Made by a program: the position numbers and the translations under genes. 64,000 nucleotides of DNA, from NCBI RefSeq assembly GCF_900115265.1, contig NZ_FOVU01000012.1:1-64000 (forward strand). The letters are read 5' to 3'. Below the pieces are notes generated by a model. That model was not told the DNA's origin, did no database searches, and saw nothing but the letters and a program-made list of their open reading frames with translations. The number at the start of each line of letters is the position of its first letter. The stretch's first letter is position 1. Positions 43,975 to 54,127 of this stretch are shown here, piece after piece. This DNA is from Bradyrhizobium sp. Ghvi (GTDB lineage Bacteria; Pseudomonadota; Alphaproteobacteria; Rhizobiales; Xanthobacteraceae).

Positions 43975-44115
43975 GCTCCCCCTTCCGCCTTGCGGGAGAG
44001 GGTTGGGCAGAGGGTGTCTCCGGAACGGGACAGCCCCCTAGAGGTGAAAGCCCTCTCCCGGCCTCTCCCGCATCCGCCTTCGCCAAGGCTTCGGCGGACA
44101 AGAGCGGGAGAGGTG
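43975..44115. repeat. Palindromic GGGAGAGG-type repeat upstream of sorA
   Basis: Several nested hairpins: CTCCCCCTTCCGCCTTGCGG with GGAGAGGG, GCCCTCTCCCGGCCTCTCCC, and CCGCCTTCGCCAAGGCTTCG with GCGG. CTCTCCCG...CGGGAGAG spans most of the element. It occupies the first part of the 322-base gap between the cyclase and sorA; the remaining 160 bases presumably carry the sorA promoter, which I could not define. Confidence 0.7.
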
Positions 44116-44275
44116 AAGCAGGAATCATCTCGGCGTAACACCGGCCTGTTGCAACGCAACGGCATGGGCTTGCTGCGAAAGCACGAATTGACTTCAGCCG
44201 GATGGTTGAGACAGATGAGCGCGGGTCTCGCGGTGATGACCACGAGCCAACGAAAAGCTCCGGGAGGAGACCTGA

Positions 44276-45475
44276 ATGTTCGACCGACGCGACCTGCTCA
44301 AAGGAGCGGGGCTTGCCGCCATGGCGGCCACACTGAATTCCACCAAGGCCCTGGCACTCGAGACCGTGACGCTGCCGTTCGGCAATGGCGAACGGCCGCT
44401 GGTGAAATATCCGCAGAAGCGGCCGTTGATCGGCCTGACCAGCCGTCCGCCGCAGCTCGAGACGCCATTTGCAATCTTCAACGACGGGCCGATCACGCCG
44501 AACAACGCGTTCTTCGTGCGCTATCACCTCGCCGGCCTGCCCTACGATCTCGATCCCGATAAGTTCACGCTCGAGGTCAAGGGCAAGGTCGACAAGGCGC
44601 TCAAACTTTCACTGAAGGACATCAAGAAGATGAAGGCGACCGAGATCGTCGCCGTCACGCAATGCTCCGGCAACAGCCGCGGCTTCTTCGAGCCGCGCGT
44701 TGCCGGCGGCCAGCTCGCCAATGGCGCGATGGGCAATGCGCGCTGGCGCGGTGTGCCGCTCAAGACCGTGCTCGACATGGCGGGCGTGCAGGCCGGCGCC
44801 AAGCAGGTCGTCTTCGGCGGCATGGACGGACCGGTCAGCGACAAGACGCCCGACTTCACCAAGGCGCTCGACCTTGCTCACGCCAGCGACGGCGAGGTGA
44901 TGCTGGCCTATGGCATGAACGGCGAGGATCTGCCGTTCCTGAACGGCTTTCCGCTGCGCCTGGTGGTGCCCGGCTATTACGGCACCTACTGGGTCAAGCA
45001 CCTCAACGAGATCACCGTCATCGACAGCGTCTATGATGGCTTCTGGATGAAGTCGGCCTACCGGATTCCTGACACCCCGGACAATTCCGTCGAACCCGGC
45101 ACGACGCCGAAGGCGACGATCCCGATCAACCGCTTCACCATCCGCTCCTTCATCACCAACGTGCCTGATGGCGCCAAGCTGAAGGCCGGACGGACGACGC
45201 TGCGCGGCATCGCCTTCGATGGCGGCAAGGGCATCAAGGACGTCTCGGTCTCCACCGACGGCGGCAAGACCTGGGCCTCCGCCAAGCTCGGCAAAGACCT
45301 CGGCAAGTACTCGTTTCGCGAATGGAAGCTGCCGGTGAAGCTCGCGGCCGGCCAGGTCGAGCTCAAGGTGCGCGCTACCAGCAATTCCGGCGAGACGCAG
45401 CCGGACACGCCGCGCTGGAACCCGGCGGGCTATTTACGCAACGTCGTCGAAACCGTCCGCGTCAGCGTGGCCTGA
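44276..45475 (+). CDS. sorA: Sulfite dehydrogenase, molybdenum subunit SorA
   Basis: A 399-residue periplasmic molybdopterin enzyme that oxidises sulfite to sulfate. A Tat-type leader (DRRDLLKGAGLAAMAA) begins the protein. The oxidoreductase domain carries the Mo-binding Cys130 in VTQCSGNSRGFFEPRV, and the substrate region includes NDGPITPNNAFFVRYH and LPFLNGFPLRLVVPGYYGTYWVKHL. The C-terminal dimerisation domain shows an Ig-like pattern (IKDVSVSTDGGKTW). The cytochrome gene follows 5 bases after the stop, giving the sorAB pair. GGGAGGAGACCTGA precedes the ATG. Confidence 0.92.
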   Translation: MFDRRDLLKGAGLAAMAATLNSTKALALETVTLPFGNGERPLVKYPQKRPLIGLTSRPPQLETPFAIFNDGPITPNNAFFVRYHLAGLPYDLDPDKFTLEVKGKVDKALKLSLKDIKKMKATEIVAVTQCSGNSRGFFEPRVAGGQLANGAMGNARWRGVPLKTVLDMAGVQAGAKQVVFGGMDGPVSDKTPDFTKALDLAHASDGEVMLAYGMNGEDLPFLNGFPLRLVVPGYYGTYWVKHLNEITVIDSVYDGFWMKSAYRIPDTPDNSVEPGTTPKATIPINRFTIRSFITNVPDGAKLKAGRTTLRGIAFDGGKGIKDVSVSTDGGKTWASAKLGKDLGKYSFREWKLPVKLAAGQVELKVRATSNSGETQPDTPRWNPAGYLRNVVETVRVSVA

Positions 45476-45480
45476 GGAGA

Positions 45481-45795
45481 ATGATCATGCAGCGCACCGT
45501 TCTCAGCGCCATCGCGCTCGTCGCCGCCGCATTGGTCGGGTCGGTCCTTGCCGCCCCGGTCAATTACAAGACTCCGGACGAGACCGCAGCCTTCAAGCCC
45601 GGGCCCAATCTCGAGGTGGTGCAGGGCAATTGCGCCGCCTGCCATTCGTCCGACTACATCGCGACCCAGCCGCCGATGAAGGACAAGAAAGCCTTCTGGC
45701 AGGCCGAGGTGACCAAGATGATCAAGGTCTATGGCGCGCCGATTGCGGACGCCGACGTCGGCAAGATCGTCGATTATCTGGCCGCGACTTATTGA
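45481..45795 (+). CDS. sorB: Sulfite dehydrogenase cytochrome c subunit SorB
   Basis: A 104-residue monoheme c-type cytochrome that takes electrons from SorA. A signal peptide covers residues 1-25. The heme motif is CAACH at 51-55, and the axial Met is likely Met66 in TQPPMKDK. The size and the VVQGNCAACHSSDYI context match SorB. GAGGAG directly precedes the ATG at 45481 (a second ATG two codons later is possible). It is coupled to sorA. Confidence 0.92.
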   Translation: MIMQRTVLSAIALVAAALVGSVLAAPVNYKTPDETAAFKPGPNLEVVQGNCAACHSSDYIATQPPMKDKKAFWQAEVTKMIKVYGAPIADADVGKIVDYLAATY

Positions 45796-45991
45796 CGGCA
45801 TCGGGGCCAATTGACCGCGAAACGGGCAAAACAGGCGAAAACGCCGCGAAGTTGAGCGAATTTCGGTAAAATGCGGATGTGGTTTGATCTACCAAGCCCG
45901 CCACATTCCGCGTATCCTGTAGGACCGAACCGGCTGGTTGGCGGGGACTGGCGGTTCGCGATCTCGGAGGAAGACCCGCGGAGAAGACGTG

Positions 45992-46192
45992 ATGGCTAAA
46001 GGTACGGTCAAGTGGTTCAACCCGACCAAGGGTTATGGATTTATCCAGCCTGCGTCGGGCGGCAAGGATGTGTTCGTGCATATCTCGGCAGTGCAGAAAG
46101 CCGGCTTGTCCTCGCTCAACGAGGGACAGACGGTTGAATATGAAGAGATCGCAAACCGGGGCAAGACGTCCGCAGAGAACCTCAAAGTATAA
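45992..46192 (+). CDS. Cold-shock protein, second copy
   Basis: A 66-residue cold-shock domain protein: MAKGTVKWFNPTKGYGFIQP contains RNP1, and DVFVHISAV is RNP2. It differs from the 8513 copy at many positions, including KGYGF instead of KGFGF, so the two are old paralogues. The ATG at 45992 is the family start; GGAGAAGACGTG precedes it. The roughly 195-base leader upstream is typical of csp mRNAs and may fold as a thermosensor. Confidence 0.92.
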   Translation: MAKGTVKWFNPTKGYGFIQPASGGKDVFVHISAVQKAGLSSLNEGQTVEYEEIANRGKTSAENLKV

Positions 46193-46360
46193 GCCCGCCA
46201 GCCTTTGCTGCCTCCCGGATTGATCCGGGGGTGAGGCCATAAAAATTTAGAAGACGGCCAGTGCATTCGACGACAGGCGTTGCGACTGCACGCGAAGGGC
46301 TGTTTGCCTCGAGAGATCGCCAATCAACGCCGCAGCAATGACAATCGCGACCGCATGTGG

Positions 46361-46855
46361 TTAGCCCACCGGCAACGGTGCGTCGCGCTTGATCTCCTCC
46401 ATCACCGCATAGGTGCGCGTCTCGCGCACGCCCGGCATCGACAGCAAGGTCTCGCCGAGGAAACGCCGATACGCGGTCATGTCGGCCAGCCGCGCCTTCA
46501 CCAGATAGTCGAAGCCGCCTGCAACCATGTGACATTCCAGTACTTCGGGCGCGAGTTTCACCGCGCGCGCAAAGCGCTCGAAATTGTCAGGCGTGGTCTT
46601 GTCGAGCAGCACCTCGACGAACACGAGCAAGCCGAGCCCGAGCCGGTGCGGATTGAGCCGCGCGCCATAGCCTTCGACAAAGCCCTCGCGCTGCAACCGC
46701 TTCAGCCGCTCGCCGATTGACGTCGGCGACAGGCCGATGCGTTCGGCGAGCTCGACATTCGCGATTCGCCCATCCTCCTGCAAAATGGAGAGGATTTTCC
46801 GGTCTATTCGATCGAGTTCCATGCTTTGTGCGGATAAAGGGTCATCAATCTTCAT
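46361..46855 (-). CDS. putR: Lrp/AsnC-family regulator, probable PutR
   Basis: A 164-residue Lrp-type protein. The N-terminal HTH (LDRIDRKILSILQEDGRIAN, ELAERIGLSPTSIGERLKRL) is followed by a RAM effector domain (LGLLVFVEVLLDKTT, APEVLECHMVAGGFDYLVKA, LLSMPGVRETRTYAVMEEIK). It is divergent from putA with 80 bases between starts, the usual arrangement of PutR, which activates putA in response to proline. ATG at 46855 is used; Met12 (46822) is an alternative start. Confidence 0.88.
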   Translation of the reverse strand: MKIDDPLSAQSMELDRIDRKILSILQEDGRIANVELAERIGLSPTSIGERLKRLQREGFVEGYGARLNPHRLGLGLLVFVEVLLDKTTPDNFERFARAVKLAPEVLECHMVAGGFDYLVKARLADMTAYRRFLGETLLSMPGVRETRTYAVMEEIKRDAPLPVG

Positions 46856-46935
46856 TTTCTAAGCCAAAGCGCCTAATTTGTCTATCGAACCACGGTCACG
46901 CGGGTCTTATCCTGATCTCAGCCACAGGACACGCC

Positions 46936-49935
46936 ATGCCAAACCTCCCGGCCCCTTTCTCTGCCCCCTACGCGCCTGATGACGCCGACATCGCTGCGCG
47001 CCTCTTTCCCTTGGTGCATCTCAGCCCAGCGCAGGAAGCCCGGATCGACCGCACCGCGACGCGGCTGATCGAGGCGATCCGCAAGCGCGACGACCGGCTC
47101 GGCGGGGTCGAGGACATGCTGCGCGAGTTTGCGCTCTCCACCAAGGAGGGCCTCGCGCTGATGGTGCTCGCCGAGGCGCTGCTGCGCGTGCCTGATGCGC
47201 GTACAGCCGACCAGTTCATCGAAGACAAGCTCGGCGAGGGTGACTTCATCCATCACGAGACCAAGTCCACCGCGTTCCTGGTCAACGCATCGGCCTGGGC
47301 GCTTGGCCTGTCGGCGCGGGTGATCCAGCCCGGCGAGACGCCCGACGGCACGATCGGCCGGCTTGTGAAGCGGCTCGGCGCGCCGGCGGTGCGCACCGCC
47401 ACGCGCCAGGCGATGCGGCTGATGGGCAATCATTTCGTGCTGGGTGAGACCATCGAGCAGGCGCTGGAACGTGGCAAGCCGCGCTCGGGCCAGAAGTCGC
47501 GCTACTCCTTCGACATGCTCGGTGAAGGCGCGCGCACGGCTGCGGATGCGAAGCGCTATTTCGATGCCTATGCGAGCGCGATTGAGACGATCGGCAAGGC
47601 CGCGGGCAACCATCCCCTGCCCGACCGGCCCGGTATCTCCGTCAAGCTCTCGGCCCTGCATCCGCGATTCGAGGCGATCAGCCACGGTCGCGTGATGGCC
47701 GAACTGGTGCCGCAACTGCTCGATCTCGCCCGCCGCGCCAAGGCCTATGACCTCAACTTCACCGTCGATGCCGAAGAGGCCGACCGGCTGGAGCTATCGC
47801 TCGATGTGATCGCGGCAACGCTCGCCGATGACTCGCTCAAGGGCTGGGACGGCTTTGGCCTTGCGATCCAGGCCTATCAGAAGCGTGCCGGCGCAGTGAT
47901 CGACTACATCCATGAGCTGGCCCGCGCGCATGACCGCAAACTGATGGTGCGGCTGGTCAAGGGCGCCTATTGGGACACCGAGATCAAGCGTGCGCAGGAG
48001 CGCGGGCTCGACGGCTATCCGGTGTTCACCCGCAAGGCGATGACGGATTTGAACTACGTCGCCTGCACCTCCAAGCTTTTGGGTCTGCGGCCGCGCATCT
48101 TCCCGCAATTTGCCACCCACAACGCCCTCACCGTCGCGACCGTGCTGGAGCTCGCGGGCGAGAGCGGCGGCTTCGAATTCCAGCGCCTGCACGGCATGGG
48201 CGAAGCGCTCTACGAGCAGCTCGCCAAGGATCACCCTGAGACCGCCTACCGCACCTATGCCCCGGTCGGCAGCCATCGCGATTTGCTCGCCTATCTGGTC
48301 CGGCGGCTGCTCGAGAACGGCGCCAACTCGTCCTTCGTGGCGCAGGCGGCCGATTATCGCGTGCCGGTGCCGGCGCTGTTGAAGCGTCCGGTCGATCTCA
48401 TCGTTCGTCCGGATCAGGCCCATCACGCCAAGATTCCGCTGCCGGGCGATCTGTTCGCGCCGGAGCGACATAATTCAGCCGGCATCGAATTCGGCGAGCG
48501 CGCGGCGCTCGACAGGCTGCTGGCCGAGGTCAAGGCGGCGATGCCCGACCTCAAGCCGGTCCCCGACACCACGTCCGAGCAGGCAAGCGCGGCTGTCGCG
48601 GCTGCCCGCGCGGGCTTTTCCGGATGGAGCCGGACGCAGGCCTCGACGCGCGCGGCGGCGCTGGAACAGGCCGCCCACCTGCTGGAGAGCCGCAGCGCAC
48701 AGTTCATCGCGCTGCTTCAGCGCGAAGGCGGCAAGACGCTCGATGATGCACTGTCCGAACTGCGCGAAGCCGCCGATTTCTGTCGCTATTACGCCGCGCA
48801 GGGCCGCAAACTGTTCCGTGGCGAGACTGCGATGCCGGGGCCGACCGGCGAGAGCAACGCTCTCGGCCTGCGCGGCCGCGGCGTCTTCGTCGCGATCTCG
48901 CCATGGAATTTTCCGCTGGCCATTTTCCTCGGCCAGGTCACCGCGGCGCTGATGGCCGGCAACAGCGTCGTGGCCAAGCCCGCCGAGCAGACGCCGCGCG
49001 TCGCCCGCGAGGCTGTCGCGTTGCTGCACGAGGCAGGCATCCCTGTCGATGCACTCCACCTCGTCATCGGCGACGGCCGTGTCGGCGCGACGCTCACCGC
49101 GCACCCCGATATCGCCGGCGTCGTCTTCACCGGCTCGACCGAGGTCGCGCGTCAGATCAACCGGACGCTTGCCGCCAAGGACGGACCGATCGTGCCGCTG
49201 ATCGCGGAGACCGGCGGCATCAACGCCATGATCGCGGATGCGACCGCACTGCCCGAGCAGGTCGCCGACGACGTCGTCACCTCCGCCTTCCGGTCCGCCG
49301 GCCAGCGCTGCTCGGCGCTGCGGCTCTTGTTCGTGCAGGAGGACGTCGCCGACCGCATGATCGAGATGATCGCGGGCGCCGCACGCGAGCTCAAGATCGG
49401 CGATCCCGCAGATGTCGCGACCCATGTCGGGCCGGTCATCGATACCGACGCCAAGCAACGGCTCGATGCCCACATTGCGCGGATGAAGAGCGAGGCGCGG
49501 CTGCATTTCGCAGGCACGGCTCCGAATGGCTGCTTCGTCGCGCCTCATATTTTCGAGCTCCGGGATGCCGGCCAGCTCACCGAGGAGGTGTTCGGTCCGA
49601 TCCTGCATGTGGTGCGCTACCGCGCCGAGACCCTCGAACGCGTGCTGCAAGCGATCGAGCGCACCGGCTACGGCCTGACGCTCGGAATCCACTCCCGCAT
49701 CGACGACACGGTCGAGGCCATCATCGACCGCGTCCAGGTCGGCAACATCTACGTCAACCGCAACATGATCGGCGCCGTGGTCGGGGTGCAGCCGTTCGGC
49801 GGCAACGGCCTGTCCGGAACCGGCCCCAAGGCCGGCGGCCCGCATTATCTGGCACGCTTCGCCACCGAGCAGACCGTGACCATCAACACCGCAGCCGCCG
49901 GCGGCAACGCAGCGTTGCTTGCGGGAGAGGAGTGA
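46936..49935 (+). CDS. putA: Bifunctional proline dehydrogenase / P5C dehydrogenase PutA (999 aa)
   Basis: A 999-residue enzyme, the exact length of the minimal type A PutA known structurally from Bradyrhizobium japonicum, without the N-terminal RHH DNA-binding domain of E. coli PutA. The PRODH barrel (about 90-430) contains DLNFTVDAEEADRLELSLDV, LMVRLVKGAYWDTEIKRAQE and FEFQRLHGMGEALYEQL. The aldehyde dehydrogenase half (about 500-990) has FVAISPWNFPLAIFLGQ, VVFTGSTEVARQINR and the catalytic Cys792 in SAGQRCSALRLL. It converts proline to glutamate by channelling P5C. The frame is open upstream, but MPNLPAPFSAPYAPDD is the natural start. Confidence 0.96.
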   Translation: MPNLPAPFSAPYAPDDADIAARLFPLVHLSPAQEARIDRTATRLIEAIRKRDDRLGGVEDMLREFALSTKEGLALMVLAEALLRVPDARTADQFIEDKLGEGDFIHHETKSTAFLVNASAWALGLSARVIQPGETPDGTIGRLVKRLGAPAVRTATRQAMRLMGNHFVLGETIEQALERGKPRSGQKSRYSFDMLGEGARTAADAKRYFDAYASAIETIGKAAGNHPLPDRPGISVKLSALHPRFEAISHGRVMAELVPQLLDLARRAKAYDLNFTVDAEEADRLELSLDVIAATLADDSLKGWDGFGLAIQAYQKRAGAVIDYIHELARAHDRKLMVRLVKGAYWDTEIKRAQERGLDGYPVFTRKAMTDLNYVACTSKLLGLRPRIFPQFATHNALTVATVLELAGESGGFEFQRLHGMGEALYEQLAKDHPETAYRTYAPVGSHRDLLAYLVRRLLENGANSSFVAQAADYRVPVPALLKRPVDLIVRPDQAHHAKIPLPGDLFAPERHNSAGIEFGERAALDRLLAEVKAAMPDLKPVPDTTSEQASAAVAAARAGFSGWSRTQASTRAAALEQAAHLLESRSAQFIALLQREGGKTLDDALSELREAADFCRYYAAQGRKLFRGETAMPGPTGESNALGLRGRGVFVAISPWNFPLAIFLGQVTAALMAGNSVVAKPAEQTPRVAREAVALLHEAGIPVDALHLVIGDGRVGATLTAHPDIAGVVFTGSTEVARQINRTLAAKDGPIVPLIAETGGINAMIADATALPEQVADDVVTSAFRSAGQRCSALRLLFVQEDVADRMIEMIAGAARELKIGDPADVATHVGPVIDTDAKQRLDAHIARMKSEARLHFAGTAPNGCFVAPHIFELRDAGQLTEEVFGPILHVVRYRAETLERVLQAIERTGYGLTLGIHSRIDDTVEAIIDRVQVGNIYVNRNMIGAVVGVQPFGGNGLSGTGPKAGGPHYLARFATEQTVTINTAAAGGNAALLAGEE

Positions 49936-49980
49936 GGCCGCTTCTGGATTGGTTCCTCGCGACAATACGCGATATCAGTC

Positions 49981-50106
49981 CCGTCATCCTGAGGTGCGAG
50001 GGGCGCGATGCCAAGCATCGCGCCGGGAGCCTCGAAGGATGAAAGGCCCGGATGCAGGCGGGCCGTCGCCCTTCGAGGGCCGCTGAAGAAGCGGCCACCT
50101 CAGGGG
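49981..50106. repeat. 126-base CGTCATCCTGAGGTGCGAG repeat, copy 1
   Basis: Starting CCGTCATCCTGAGGTGCGAG and ending AAGAAGCGGCCACCTCAGGG, it includes a GCGATGCCAAGCATCGCGCC hairpin. A copy of nearly identical sequence lies at 56610-56743. It fills the gap between putA and the next CoA-transferase; the remaining 160 bases up to 50266 hold no other recognisable feature. Confidence 0.85.
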
Positions 50107-50266
50107 ACGGAGGAGAGATTCGGCTTCATTGCTGTTAACCCACCGCAATGCGCCTTGCGCCGGACGCCGTTGCATCCCGGCAAGACATCGGTCTAATGAC
50201 TCCCATGACGTGCCCGCGCCAATTCCAGCCGGCGGGAAACAACAAGAGCGAGGGAGCAACGCCGCA

Positions 50267-51472
<1,206 letters not shown>

Positions 51473-51496
51473 GGGACGCACCGCTCTAACCCCGCG

Positions 51497-51545
51497 ATTG
51501 CGAGCCAACGGGTCCGCGCAAAGCGCGGACCCGTTGGCTCGCAAT
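51497..51545. repeat. Perfect 23-bp inverted repeat with 3-base loop
   Basis: The arm 51497-51519 (beginning ATTGCGAGCCAACGGGTC) is repeated perfectly inverted at 51523-51545, with only AAA between. It lies 25 bases after the CoA-transferase stop. In RNA this would be an extremely stable hairpin, able to terminate transcription or protect the 3' end. ATTGCGAGC/GCTCGCAATGACG ends are typical of a rhizobial intergenic repeat family. Confidence 0.85.
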
Positions 51546-51603
51546 GACGACGTAGAACCAGGCCGGTATAATCATCGGCAAAACACGAATGCCGCGAGGT
51601 CCC

Positions 51604-52251
51604 ATGCCCAGCTACCGCCTTCACTACTTCCCCGAATCCGGCAACAGCTACAAGCTGGCGCTGATGCTCACGCTGTGCGGCGAGACGTTCGAGCCTGTGT
51701 GGACCGATTTCGGCGGCGGCGTCACGCGCACGGCGGAATGGCGCCGGAGCGTGAACGAGATGGGCGAGATTCCCGTGCTCGAGGTCGACGGCGTGAAGAT
51801 GACGCAGACCGCGCCCCTCCTGCTCAAGCTGGCCGAGCAATACGGCCGCTTCGGCGCGGCGACGGAAGCCGAAAAATTCGAGCTGCTGCGCTGGCTGTTC
51901 TGGGACAACCACAAGCTCACCGGCTACATGGCGACCTATCGCTTCATGCGGGCCTTCACGGAGAAGAACGATCCGCAAGTGCTGAAGCACTTTCGCCGGC
52001 GGCTCGACGATTTCCTCGGCATTCTCGACGGTCATCTCCAGCACAATGCGTTCGCGATCGGCACCAAGCCGACCATCGCCGATATCTCGATGATGGCCTA
52101 TCTGCACTATCCGAGCGACGAGCACGGCTTTGATTTCGCGGAAAGCCATCCCGCCATCCACGCCTGGCTCGGCCGCATGGCTGCACTGCCCGGCTGGAAG
52201 CCGGCCTACGAGCTCTTGCCCGGCAAGCGGATGACGAACTACGCGAAGTGA
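51604..52251 (+). CDS. Glutathione S-transferase family protein
   Basis: A 215-residue GST. The N-terminal thioredoxin-like domain (YRLHYFPESGNSYKLALMLT) has the substrate-facing Ser in SGNSYK. GEIPVLEVDGVKMTQTAPLL is the cis-Pro/glutathione gamma-Glu site. The C-terminal helical domain includes GTKPTIADISMMAYLHYPSD, the N-capping box. The ATG at 51604 has GAGG at good spacing; an ATG five codons upstream is possible. The class and substrate are not determined. Confidence 0.88.
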   Translation: MPSYRLHYFPESGNSYKLALMLTLCGETFEPVWTDFGGGVTRTAEWRRSVNEMGEIPVLEVDGVKMTQTAPLLLKLAEQYGRFGAATEAEKFELLRWLFWDNHKLTGYMATYRFMRAFTEKNDPQVLKHFRRRLDDFLGILDGHLQHNAFAIGTKPTIADISMMAYLHYPSDEHGFDFAESHPAIHAWLGRMAALPGWKPAYELLPGKRMTNYAK

Positions 52252-52260
52252 GGGTGCCGA

Positions 52261-52425
52261 CTATCTCAGTGCCAGCCAGCCGAGCGTGAACAGGATGCCG
52301 CAGATGATGACCGCCGCCGTGACAGCCGAGGCGCTGACACGGACGCTGCCTGCGATTTGCTTGGCTTCCTCATTCTGCGCAATCTCGCGATTGCGCTGCT
52401 TGTTGGCGTCGCTGGTGTCCGTCAT
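52261..52425 (-). CDS. Small single-pass membrane protein (54 aa)
   Basis: A 54-residue protein. A polar helix (MTDTSDANKQRNREIAQNEE) precedes one membrane segment (about residues 31-52, AVTAAVIICGILFTLGWLAL) and a terminal Arg. It reads cleanly from ATG at 52425 to TAG at 52261. It lies between the convergent GST gene and the upstream secreted CxxCH gene. The function is unknown; conserved length and amphipathic layout support it being real. Confidence 0.55.
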   Translation of the reverse strand: MTDTSDANKQRNREIAQNEEAKQIAGSVRVSASAVTAAVIICGILFTLGWLALR

Positions 52426-52505
52426 GGGTCATCCGAACCGGTTGGGTCGCTTGATTTACGCATGATCTGATCGGAAAACCGCTACACACTTTTCCGGATC
52501 ATGCG

Positions 52506-54032
52506 CTAACGCGTCTTGATGAAGCACATGCCAATGCGGTTGGAAGCCGCCGCAGCCTGACAGGTGAGACCCTTAGCACAGGTCCATGACTTAAAACTCT
52601 TGTCGGCCTCTCCCGATCCCGCATTTTGCAGGGAACAATGCGCGCCCCAGCCGTCCTGATATTCGGTCCCGGCGAGCTCACCGTTGCCGCGGGTCTGCGG
52701 CCTGCTGGCAAATCCGCGTGAGAAATCAGGGCGTTTGCCTTCCGCGAACGCCGCCAGGATGTCGCGGCGACGGAGCTGATCGCCGAAGAAATGCGGCGAG
52801 GCCGGCACGATGGTGAAATTCGACGCCCCGTCCGTCAGCCAGTCCACGCCGGGGAAATGGAAGCCTCCGATGCCGCGGGTCTGATGGCAGCCCGAGCAGG
52901 TGACATCGTTGAGACGGCGCTGGAAGCCTGCGACCGAGCGGATGTTTTCCAGGGCGATGCCGCGTGCCGCCGCCTGCTTCAGCGCGCCGACGACGTCGTC
53001 GTCAGTGAACAGATGATTGCTCTCACCCTCACCTTGCAGCATCCCGAACTCCGGCTGCAATATCGACGCATCGAGGCCTGCGGGTGTCGGCGCCACCGCC
53101 GCCTTGGCGAGATACTTTTCCGGGATCAGTACGGTGCCGCGGTCGAACTCGCGAAGATTCGCCGGCGTCAGCAGCCAGACCTTGAAGTCCCGCCGAAGCG
53201 CCTCGACGGCGAGGATGCGATCGCGGTCGATCTGGTTCTCCAGCGTCGATTCCACGAATGTCTTGCTGGCCGCATCGTATTTGAACACCTTGAGCAGATA
53301 ATCCGAGCGAAAGTCGTGCAGCGCCGATCTCGGCGCAATCGATATCTGGATATTGGTCTCGATGCGGTCGATCATGGCATCGTAAGGAGCGGAGCGACTG
53401 CCGATCAACGCCTGCCAGTCGCCATTGTGGAGCCAGCGCCGCGCGACTTCGGCACAAGTAACGGGCTTACCGTTCTGATCGATCTGGTGCGCATCGCGCG
53501 CCTTCATCACCAGATTGAAGGTCATTGGCAGGCGCGTCGCGGTATTGCCGCTTCCGAACCGCGCCAAGCGATAGATCAGCCGGATCTCGCCGCAGGATTC
53601 TTCCGAGACATAGGCGCGGTCCATGCGATTGACGATTCCAGCCAGGACGAAACGTGTGTTTGCGGATGCCATGACGGCCGGATCGAATAGCTGGACGTCG
53701 AAACCCTCGCCGACGCCGATGGTCTCGCTCGGCCAAGCCTGCTTGTGCTGCGCGATGTAGCGATCAAACTCGGCGTCGATCGCCGGCGGAATCTCCTTGA
53801 GCTGCGGCAGTGAGGCGAACAGTGCATCAGTCGTCAGCGGAACAGTGCTGCTACCCTCGGGCTGCAGCAGCCGCGAGATTGACAGCGCATCGCTCTGGTC
53901 GAGCTTGCGCAGGAGGTCGGGATCGGTGATCGCGGTGCCGCGTGCGTGCGGCGGGTTTTCCGCCGCCGAGAGCGACATGACGCCGCCAAGCAACAGCGAG
54001 GCGGCCAGGAGAATTTGCAGCGCGCGGCTCAT
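52506..54032 (-). CDS. Secreted protein with a c-type heme motif and Cys-rich tail, unknown function
   Basis: A 508-residue exported protein (signal peptide residues 1-23, ending SLSAA). Most of it is a domain I do not recognise (GIVNRMDRAYVSEESCGEIR, RLPMTFNLVMKARDAHQIDQ, SRSAPYDAMIDRIETNIQIS). A single CSGCH heme-attachment motif lies at 379-383 within NDVTCSGCHQTRGIGGFHFP, and the tail has four cysteines (466, 485, 491, 503) likely in disulfides (WTCAKGLTCQAA ... GMCFIKTR). It could be a periplasmic monoheme enzyme or an electron-linked hydrolase. It stands alone, preceded by a strong terminator of the upstream gene. Confidence 0.7.
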   Translation of the reverse strand: MSRALQILLAASLLLGGVMSLSAAENPPHARGTAITDPDLLRKLDQSDALSISRLLQPEGSSTVPLTTDALFASLPQLKEIPPAIDAEFDRYIAQHKQAWPSETIGVGEGFDVQLFDPAVMASANTRFVLAGIVNRMDRAYVSEESCGEIRLIYRLARFGSGNTATRLPMTFNLVMKARDAHQIDQNGKPVTCAEVARRWLHNGDWQALIGSRSAPYDAMIDRIETNIQISIAPRSALHDFRSDYLLKVFKYDAASKTFVESTLENQIDRDRILAVEALRRDFKVWLLTPANLREFDRGTVLIPEKYLAKAAVAPTPAGLDASILQPEFGMLQGEGESNHLFTDDDVVGALKQAAARGIALENIRSVAGFQRRLNDVTCSGCHQTRGIGGFHFPGVDWLTDGASNFTIVPASPHFFGDQLRRRDILAAFAEGKRPDFSRGFASRPQTRGNGELAGTEYQDGWGAHCSLQNAGSGEADKSFKSWTCAKGLTCQAAAASNRIGMCFIKTR

Positions 54033-54073
54033 GCCTCCACTAACACCGCGCGTGACAGCCTATTCAAGTCAAA

Positions 54074-54101
54074 AGGCGCTTCACGCGGTGGTGAAGCGCC
54101 T
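54074..54101 (-). terminator. Strong rho-independent terminator
   Basis: AGGCGCTTCAC and GTGAAGCGCCT form a perfect 11-bp stem around a 6-base loop. On the minus strand it is followed by TTTTGACTT. It lies 27 bases after the stop of the gene at 54128 and before the start of the secreted CxxCH gene. Confidence 0.85.
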
Positions 54102-54127
54102 CTTCGAAATTCAGCTCCGGGAGGTTT

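Noticed and set aside
48475..49965. A 496-codon minus-strand frame opposite the aldehyde-dehydrogenase half of putA.
   Set aside because: It is the antisense of a fully conserved enzyme and lacks any domain or ribosome site.
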